A DNA stretch of 38,100 nt, taken from the NCBI GenBank assembly GCA_024762925.1, contig JANTGM010000054.1, positions 1-38,100 of the forward strand, given 5' to 3'. Numbering within the stretch: the stretch's first letter is position 1; every line of letters starts with the position of its first letter. Under the pieces are notes generated by a model. The model was given only the letters and a program-made list of their open reading frames with translations, ran no database searches and had not been told where the DNA came from. The DNA comes from Kofleriaceae bacterium (lineage in GTDB: Bacteria; Myxococcota_A; Polyangia; Haliangiales; Haliangiaceae). The translations under genes and the position numbers were made by a program. This document shows positions 33,199 through 38,100 of the stretch, one piece after another.

Positions 33199-35252
33199 CG
33201 GCCATCCCGCAGTGCTTCGATCTGCGCTTGCGCCTTGAGCCGCACCTCTGCCACTTCGGCCTGGGCATCGGAGAGTGCGGTTATCGCGCCTCCTGCCCCA
33301 ATGTGAACCTTCGCGGACTCTGCGACAACACTGCGAATTACAATACTCAGATCCACTGCACCGCTGATGCTCAGGTAGCCGATACTGCCAGCATATGGGC
33401 CTCTTGGCCCCGATTCGATCTCATCGAGGATCTCCATCGAGCGTTTTTTGGGTGCCCCCGTCATGGAACCACCGGGGAACGCCGCTGCCACGCAGTCGAG
33501 TGGCGAAACGTTGGGACGAAGCTGGCCCTGCACCGTACTCACCAGTTGGTGCACACTAGAATAACTCTCAACCACGGAGACTGCCGTGACCTTTACGCTT
33601 CCGATCTCACAGCACTTGGCTAGATCGTGGCGAACCAGATCCACGATCATTAGGTTCTCGGCTCGTTCCTTCTCGCTGCTCGCAAGTTCCTCCGCCAATT
33701 CTCGATCGACAAGCGGATTGGAATCCCGTCGTGCGGTTCCCTTGATCGGCTTGGACTCGGCTAGGCCGTCGGCGTCAATGTGTAGAAAGCGCTCGGGGGA
33801 AGCGGAGGCGAGAGAGAATTCGCTGCAACGCAAGAACGCCGAATACGGCGCTGGATTGCTCTCGCGCATACGGCGAAACAGCGCCAGTGCATCCACCTGT
33901 GCATCGCCGTGAAGCTGAGTGGTGAGACACAGCTCGTAGCTCTCGCCTTGGGTGATCTTACGTAGACACGCATCGATGCGGCGCGCGTATTGCTCTGGAG
34001 AATCCCGCCACTCCAGAGACGGCGTTGCCCACTGTGGTGCTGCTGCTCTCTCGGTTTGCTGTGCCAACGCAGCTTCGGTAGCGTCTAGCCACTCCTCACA
34101 AGCCTCTGGATTGGCGCCTTGCGGATAGAGTGCAACGAGAATCGCGTGCCCGTGCTTGTGATCATAAGCAACAAACCTGTCCACCCAAATCCACTCCGCA
34201 TCGGGCCACGGCGAGAGGTGTCGATTGTGCGTCTCAAGTTCCCCCTTGAGCTCATACCCAAAGTAGCCCACCAAGCCGCCCGCAAACCCTAGTTCTTTGG
34301 GCAATCCACTCGGCGGTGCCGCTGCTTGGAGCAATTCGCCCAAGTGCGAAAAGATCGTCTTGCAATGCACCACGTCGGTCCGGCCGTGGCTATAGGTTGC
34401 AACTCTCGATTGCACATCGTACGAGATGCGCCAAGCGTGCGGCCCCGCCGCATCCCCAAAATACGAGTAATTCTTAGACGACTCACCATCGAGCCAAAAC
34501 GCGCTATCAGAATCCTTATAGAGGCGTTCGAACACCTCGGTCGGTTCGGAGGCGCCCTCGATGGTGCGACTGATTGCCAGCCACTGTGTCGTGCTGGGCC
34601 GATCTACAACTGCCTCGCCGAGAGGCTCATCCCGTGCAATCGCGGTCTTTCGATGGCCTCTTGCGAGCCGACAGAAATTCGCCAAGATGACGTGGCCAAA
34701 CTCACTGGCAATCGACTCTGGGTGAAACTGCACGCTCCAGTGAGGACGCGATCGGTGACGCAGGGCCATAATCTCGCCTTCTGCTGTGCGGGCGATGCAA
34801 CGCAGGGCCTCGGGAAGCGGATCGCGGAGAATGAGCGAATGATAGCGAGTTGCCACAAAGTGGGTGGGAACGTTCGCAAAGAGGGCATCACCGTCGTGCT
34901 CCATGGTACTCAGCCGCCCGTGGAAGGGCTGATCGGCCATGGTGAGCTCTGCGCCTTCGGCAACACCGAGCCCCTGATGGCCCAGACAAATCCCTAGAAC
35001 GGGCACTTCGCTCTGTGCCAAGAGATCAGCGCAAATACCAAAGTCCGCGGGCCTCTCAGGTGTTCCCGGCCCGGGAGACAGCACAATCGCGTGAATCCCT
35101 TCGAGCGTTGGCGCCGTCGCTGCATCGTTTGTCACCACAAGAGGACGCTGGCCGGTTACCTGCGCAATGTAGTGCACAAGATTGTGCGAGAACGAGCTGT
35201 AGTTGTCGACGAGCAGGACTCGCGTGCCTACCAGGTCAGCTGGCGTCTGCAT
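33195..35252 (-). CDS. Fused aminodeoxychorismate synthase (PabA-PabB)
   Basis: Makes 4-amino-4-deoxychorismate from chorismate and glutamine for folate synthesis. The 685-residue protein joins a class I glutamine amidotransferase (about 1-205: LLVDNYSSFSHNLVHYI, nucleophile Cys in LGICLGHQG, His/Glu in VQFHPES) to a chorismate-binding PabB domain (about 240-683). KPIKGTARR carries the PIKGT signature, whose Lys marks aminodeoxychorismate rather than anthranilate synthase; FPGGSMTGAPKKRSMEI and GPRGPYAGSIGY complete it. ATG 35252 fits the family start and overlaps the upstream flavoprotein gene by 17 bp, so translation is coupled. The aminodeoxychorismate lyase (PabC) is not in the window. 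Confidence 0.94.
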   Translation of the reverse strand: MQTPADLVGTRVLLVDNYSSFSHNLVHYIAQVTGQRPLVVTNDAATAPTLEGIHAIVLSPGPGTPERPADFGICADLLAQSEVPVLGICLGHQGLGVAEGAELTMADQPFHGRLSTMEHDGDALFANVPTHFVATRYHSLILRDPLPEALRCIARTAEGEIMALRHRSRPHWSVQFHPESIASEFGHVILANFCRLARGHRKTAIARDEPLGEAVVDRPSTTQWLAISRTIEGASEPTEVFERLYKDSDSAFWLDGESSKNYSYFGDAAGPHAWRISYDVQSRVATYSHGRTDVVHCKTIFSHLGELLQAAAPPSGLPKELGFAGGLVGYFGYELKGELETHNRHLSPWPDAEWIWVDRFVAYDHKHGHAILVALYPQGANPEACEEWLDATEAALAQQTERAAAPQWATPSLEWRDSPEQYARRIDACLRKITQGESYELCLTTQLHGDAQVDALALFRRMRESNPAPYSAFLRCSEFSLASASPERFLHIDADGLAESKPIKGTARRDSNPLVDRELAEELASSEKERAENLMIVDLVRHDLAKCCEIGSVKVTAVSVVESYSSVHQLVSTVQGQLRPNVSPLDCVAAAFPGGSMTGAPKKRSMEILDEIESGPRGPYAGSIGYLSISGAVDLSIVIRSVVAESAKVHIGAGGAITALSDAQAEVAEVRLKAQAQIEALRDGR

Positions 35253-36822
35253 TGCTATCGGCTTTGTAAGCGGTAGTGATTGCTCGAGCGACTCGGATGC
35301 CATCCATCGCAGCACTCACGATGCCCCCTGCGTAGCCCGCTCCTTCTCCGCAGGGGTAGAGCGCGCGGAGGGAAGGACTCTGAAGTGACTCTCTGTCCCG
35401 AAGCACTCGCACAGGTGCACTCGTTCGCGACTCGACCCCGACGAGTACAGCATCATCGGCGACAAAGCCGCGCAGCTTGCTGCCGAAGACGCCAAACGCT
35501 TCCCTGAGCCGCTCTGCGATGGGAATGCCACCAGATTCGAGGATCCCATCGATGTCGGCGGGTTTTAGGCCTGGCACGTAGCTGGTTGGTGGCACATCCG
35601 ACGACTGCCCACTGCTAAGAAAATCTCTTAGTCTGACCGCTGGGGCTACCAAACCACCGCCGCCCCCCTGCCAAGCGGCCCGCTCAATTCGGCGCTGCAG
35701 TTCAACCCCGCCAAGGACACCGCCAAGCCCCGGCACATCTTGCCAGTCACTTGGTTCCAGCCCCACCACCATGCCTGAGTTCGCATATGGCGAATCACGT
35801 TTCGAGAGGCTCATGCCATTAACGACCAAGCCTCCGGCTTCGGTTGAGGCCGGAACAATCCACCCCCCCGGGCACATGCAAAACGAGAACACCCCCCGGC
35901 CGCGAACGTCTTGTACGAGTCTATAAGACGCTGCAGGAAGCTTTGGGTGCCCGGCGGCCTTGCCGTACTGAATGCGATTGATAGTTGGTTGCGGATGCTC
36001 GATGCGCACCCCGAGAGCAAAGCCTTTTGACTCCATCGCGGCCCCGGCCTCCCCTAACATGGTGTAGACGTCGCGAGCGGAGTGCCCCGTAGCCATGACC
36101 ACCGCGTCACCGCCAATCACCTCACCGTCGGCGAGTCTCACTCCAGTGACGCGGTCTCCAGTTTTCTCGACGGCGACGACTTTCGTGCCAAAGCGAAATT
36201 GCACACCGACATCTTCGAGTTGTTCGCGCAGTGAGGTGACCACCTTAGGAAGCTTGTTGGAGCCAATGTGCGGACGAGCGTCGGTTAAGATGTTTTCTGG
36301 TGCTCCGGCCTTGACCAAGACCTCAATAACGTCCCGAACATCGCCGCGCTTATGCGCTCGCGTATAGAGCTTGCCATCGCTGTAGGTGCCTGCGCCGCCC
36401 TCTCCAAAGCAGTAGTTACTATCGGCATCAACGACGCCGCCCTTTGTGAGTCCCTTGAGGTCGCGGCGTCTTGGTTGGACCTTCTTGCCGCGCTCGAGCA
36501 CCACACTCGCAATGCCTTCTCGAGCAAGCTGGTACGCGCAGAAGAGCCCTGCGGGCCCTCCGCCAACAATAACAACGAGGCGACCATCAGAACACCTCTT
36601 AAGCGCAGCACCACCAAACTCGGGCACTTCACGACTCTTCTGGCGAACCAAATAGCGAATGCGAACTTTGCCACGACGAGCATCAATCGATCGTTTGAGT
36701 ACCTCGATGGGTCCCAATCGCACAGCAGAGATGCCGCGTTTGCGCGCAGCCCGTCGCGTCAGAGCTTCGATGCTCTCATCATCATCAAGTTCCAGAAGTA
36801 GGTCTATGGTCGCGTCTGACAT
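35236..36822 (-). CDS. FAD-dependent dehydrogenase (COG2509-like)
   Basis: Flavoprotein of 528 residues, reaction unknown. An N-terminal module (about 1-85) precedes the FAD Rossmann motif VVIVGGGPAGLFCAYQLAREG. NYCFGEGGAGTYSDGKLYTR is the hallmark of the COG2509 family, and LYPCGEGAGYAGGIVSAAMDG is the second FAD contact near the C-terminus. A short Cys pair region (VFSFCMCPGGWIVPA) is typical too. The gene is 6 bp after the cytochrome gene and overlaps pabAB, so all three are one operon, though a shared pathway is not evident. Confidence 0.9.
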   Translation of the reverse strand: MSDATIDLLLELDDDESIEALTRRAARKRGISAVRLGPIEVLKRSIDARRGKVRIRYLVRQKSREVPEFGGAALKRCSDGRLVVIVGGGPAGLFCAYQLAREGIASVVLERGKKVQPRRRDLKGLTKGGVVDADSNYCFGEGGAGTYSDGKLYTRAHKRGDVRDVIEVLVKAGAPENILTDARPHIGSNKLPKVVTSLREQLEDVGVQFRFGTKVVAVEKTGDRVTGVRLADGEVIGGDAVVMATGHSARDVYTMLGEAGAAMESKGFALGVRIEHPQPTINRIQYGKAAGHPKLPAASYRLVQDVRGRGVFSFCMCPGGWIVPASTEAGGLVVNGMSLSKRDSPYANSGMVVGLEPSDWQDVPGLGGVLGGVELQRRIERAAWQGGGGGLVAPAVRLRDFLSSGQSSDVPPTSYVPGLKPADIDGILESGGIPIAERLREAFGVFGSKLRGFVADDAVLVGVESRTSAPVRVLRDRESLQSPSLRALYPCGEGAGYAGGIVSAAMDGIRVARAITTAYKADSNADAS

Positions 36823-36828
36823 TGGCAG

Positions 36829-37842
36829 TTACAGCTCTGAGCATGCAGCGGGGACAGAGGCTTTGATGCGCTCGTGAAAGACCGTAGCAAATCGGCGGGT
36901 GCCAGGAGTGAGCTTTGCGAACTCATCGAGGGGGTAGATGTAGCGCAGTTCAATATTCACAAAATCTTCGGCACCCGCCCCAAGATCGCGCAGCTTCGCT
37001 ACAAAACTCCGGCTCTCCGCAGCAGCGAGCGATGTATTCACAACCAGCGTCTTTTCTCCGCCGTCATCGCCTACAAAGCGGCGTCCAATAAAATGCTCAA
37101 CCATCGATCCTGGCGCTTCTGAACGCCAAAAGCGCAGCACCATGTGCCGGTTCACTCCGCCTGTTGGCACGGCATGCGCGGCGCCGATGTTGGCGACTTC
37201 CACACGAAGCTCGCCATCTGCCACGCAAACCTCCCATGCGAGTGCGGAGCGAAGTGTGGCAGCGTCGTGAGAGCCCACAAAGCGATGCGCCCCTTCTGAC
37301 GGCTCCATATGACAACTCCGGCAATCGTCCCCCTTCTTAGCGGCCGCTGTTGCCCGAAACTCCGTCACCGTTTCCTGCATGGGTAGGTCGAGAAATCCTG
37401 TCGGCATGCCATCGTCTCCCATGACGGGAAACCGAAACTCATGGCATCCCTCGCAAAACTCGGCCGAGCCAAAAGCCTCCGACACAAGCGTCTTGTGCGG
37501 GGAATCTGGCGACTTTGCACGAGCCAGCAAGCGCCCCTCGGCTCCCATGTGACAAGTCATGCAACCAATGCCCTGCAAAGCCAGCGCATCGTCGTCGCGC
37601 ACGGTTCGTGCATCGGCCGCGGAGGGAGCATGACAGCTTGCACACCATGCTGTTCGTCGCAGATCAAATTCCAGGCGAAACAGGCCATTGGTGAACGCCA
37701 CCGAGTGCCGTGACTTCTGCCAATCATCAACTTCGGCCCGATGACAGCTCACACAGTTGGCGGCCAAGAGTTCATCCGCTGGCAAGCTCGGCGCCCACAG
37801 GTTCCACAACAGAACGAGGAAGCTCTTCCACAGAGCGAGCAA
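36829..37842 (-). CDS. Pentaheme cytochrome c family protein
   Basis: Exported electron-transfer protein of 337 residues with five CXXCH heme sites: CVSCH, CASCH, CMTCH, CEGCH and CRSCH, all in the first ~190 residues. A hydrophobic N-terminus (FLVLLWNLWAPSLPA) acts as signal. The C-terminal 150 residues are heme-free and beta-rich (LRVEVANIGAAHAVPTGG), as in cytochrome c554/multiheme families that bind small N or S substrates. The start is uncertain: TTG 37842 is two codons after an in-frame TAG and has no good ribosome binding site. Bases just upstream belong to the edge repeat family, which may have replaced the original start. Confidence 0.82.
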   Translation of the reverse strand: MLALWKSFLVLLWNLWAPSLPADELLAANCVSCHRAEVDDWQKSRHSVAFTNGLFRLEFDLRRTAWCASCHAPSAADARTVRDDDALALQGIGCMTCHMGAEGRLLARAKSPDSPHKTLVSEAFGSAEFCEGCHEFRFPVMGDDGMPTGFLDLPMQETVTEFRATAAAKKGDDCRSCHMEPSEGAHRFVGSHDAATLRSALAWEVCVADGELRVEVANIGAAHAVPTGGVNRHMVLRFWRSEAPGSMVEHFIGRRFVGDDGGEKTLVVNTSLAAAESRSFVAKLRDLGAGAEDFVNIELRYIYPLDEFAKLTPGTRRFATVFHERIKASVPAACSEL

Positions 37843-37919
37843 AGCCTAGTGTCGGCTCCAGAATGGTTGATCGACGATCGCGACGGGAGTTCGCTCACTG
37901 GCGAGGCGCGAACAACGAG

Positions 37920-37933
37920 CTTGCCGGGGCAAG
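37920..37933 (+). repeat. Hairpin conserved between repeat copies
   Basis: CTTGCC-GG-GGCAAG is a perfect 6-bp stem. The other copy (48-61) reads CTTGCT-GG-GGCAAG, which keeps the stem through a G-U wobble if transcribed. Confidence 0.55.
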
Positions 37934-38042
37934 TGAGGTGCTGAGTAACGCAGAGCCGAAGGCGTCCAGAGGGCGAAGAGCCGAGCGAGCGCGAGCAAGA
38001 GTCTTGAATCCGACACTAGTGTGCGGCTCAGAGGAATAGAAA

Positions 38043-38100
38043 TGTGCTGGCGACGGGAGCTCGTTCTTTGACAAGGCGCGAAGGACGACCTTGCTGGGGC
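38043..38100 (+). repeat. 58-bp terminal direct repeat, right copy
   Basis: Identical to 1-58 and running to the last base of the window. Confidence 0.95.

Larger units (their letters stand above)
37843..38100. repeat. Non-coding repeat region at right edge
   Basis: 258 bases with no supported gene. A repeat block at 37881-38030 aligns without gaps to 9-158. The next block starts at 38051, exactly 170 bp later, and is cut by the window end after 50 bases. The family's ACACTAGTG element is at 38012-38020, and a related CTAGTGTCGG sits at 37846-37855, next to the cytochrome start, so the array appears to begin there. The promoter of the cytochrome operon must lie inside this array. Confidence 0.8.

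Noticed and set aside
37710-38039. 109-codon plus-strand frame through the repeat copy
   Set aside because: Most of it is antisense to the cytochrome gene, and the matching frame in the other repeat copy contains a stop, so present-day coding is not supported.
37881-38100. Integron attC array or CRISPR array at the right edge
   Set aside because: The period of 170 bp and lack of GTTRRRY/RYYYAAC core pairs exclude attC as I can judge it; there are no short identical repeats with variable spacers as in CRISPR.

Overview
The window looks like chromosomal DNA of a Myxococcota (delta-group) bacterium, probably an uncultured relative of Haliangium. The reasons are the Cys-rich lipoproteins with TGC-dense codons, the MinD–J-like–HTH fusion, the RpoH-like sigma factor, a pair of DUF4139 proteins, and a bacterial microcompartment (BMC) operon whose proteins and gene order resemble, from memory, the Haliangium ochraceum BMC locus. 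Base composition is moderately GC-rich (my impression is high 50s percent; not computed). No tRNA, rRNA, CRISPR array, prophage or transposase gene was seen. Almost every base between 395 and 37842 lies in or next to an ordinary gene.

Layout. 1-394: non-coding repeat region. 395-2315 (+): Cys-rich lipoprotein, terminator, cyclophilin-type lipoprotein. 2391-5757 (-): five-gene BMC operon, transcribed BMC-T, BMC-H, pentamer BMC-P, CoA-acylating aldehyde dehydrogenase, BMC-T. 5851-8964 (+): TolC-like channel, HAD phosphatase, CDP-alcohol phosphatidyltransferase. 8961-10970 (-): small protein, rluD, pgeF. 11022-12542 (-): MinD/J-like/HTH fusion. 12641-17939 (+): membrane histidine kinase, NtrC-type regulator, outer-membrane barrel protein. 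17976-19911 (-): RpoH-like sigma factor and rsmI. 19917-23575 (+): siroheme-type dehydrogenase and a very large S41/PDZ protease. 23582-25166: divergent LysR / TauE exporter pair. 25171-27192 (-): alpha/beta hydrolase lipoprotein. 27313-27939 (+): orphan 208-aa protein. 28140-31945 (-): two DUF4139 proteins. 32143-33198 (+): MscS channel. 33195-37842 (-): pentaheme cytochrome, COG2509 flavoprotein, fused aminodeoxychorismate synthase. 37843-38100: repeat region again.

How parts work together. The BMC operon supplies hexamer, two trimers, a pentamer vertex and one cargo enzyme that would turn an aldehyde into an acyl-CoA inside a protein shell; no aldehyde-producing enzyme, alcohol dehydrogenase or phosphotransacylase is present here. 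The kinase, sigma54-type activator and barrel protein form one signalling unit. rluD-pgeF is a widely conserved pair. The HAD phosphatase and CDP-alcohol transferase abut exactly and may act in one phospholipid head-group step.

The most unusual structural feature is at the edges. The first 58 bases are identical to the last 58, and both ends lie in a diverged repeat family with a 170-bp tandem period. Either the window closes on itself or the assembly stopped in copies of this repeat. The most interesting protein-level items are the minimal Haliangium-type BMC operon, the MinD–J-like–HTH fusion, an rluD gene whose conserved N-terminus has no normal start codon, divergent start codons only 5 bp apart, and the multi-domain S41 protease.
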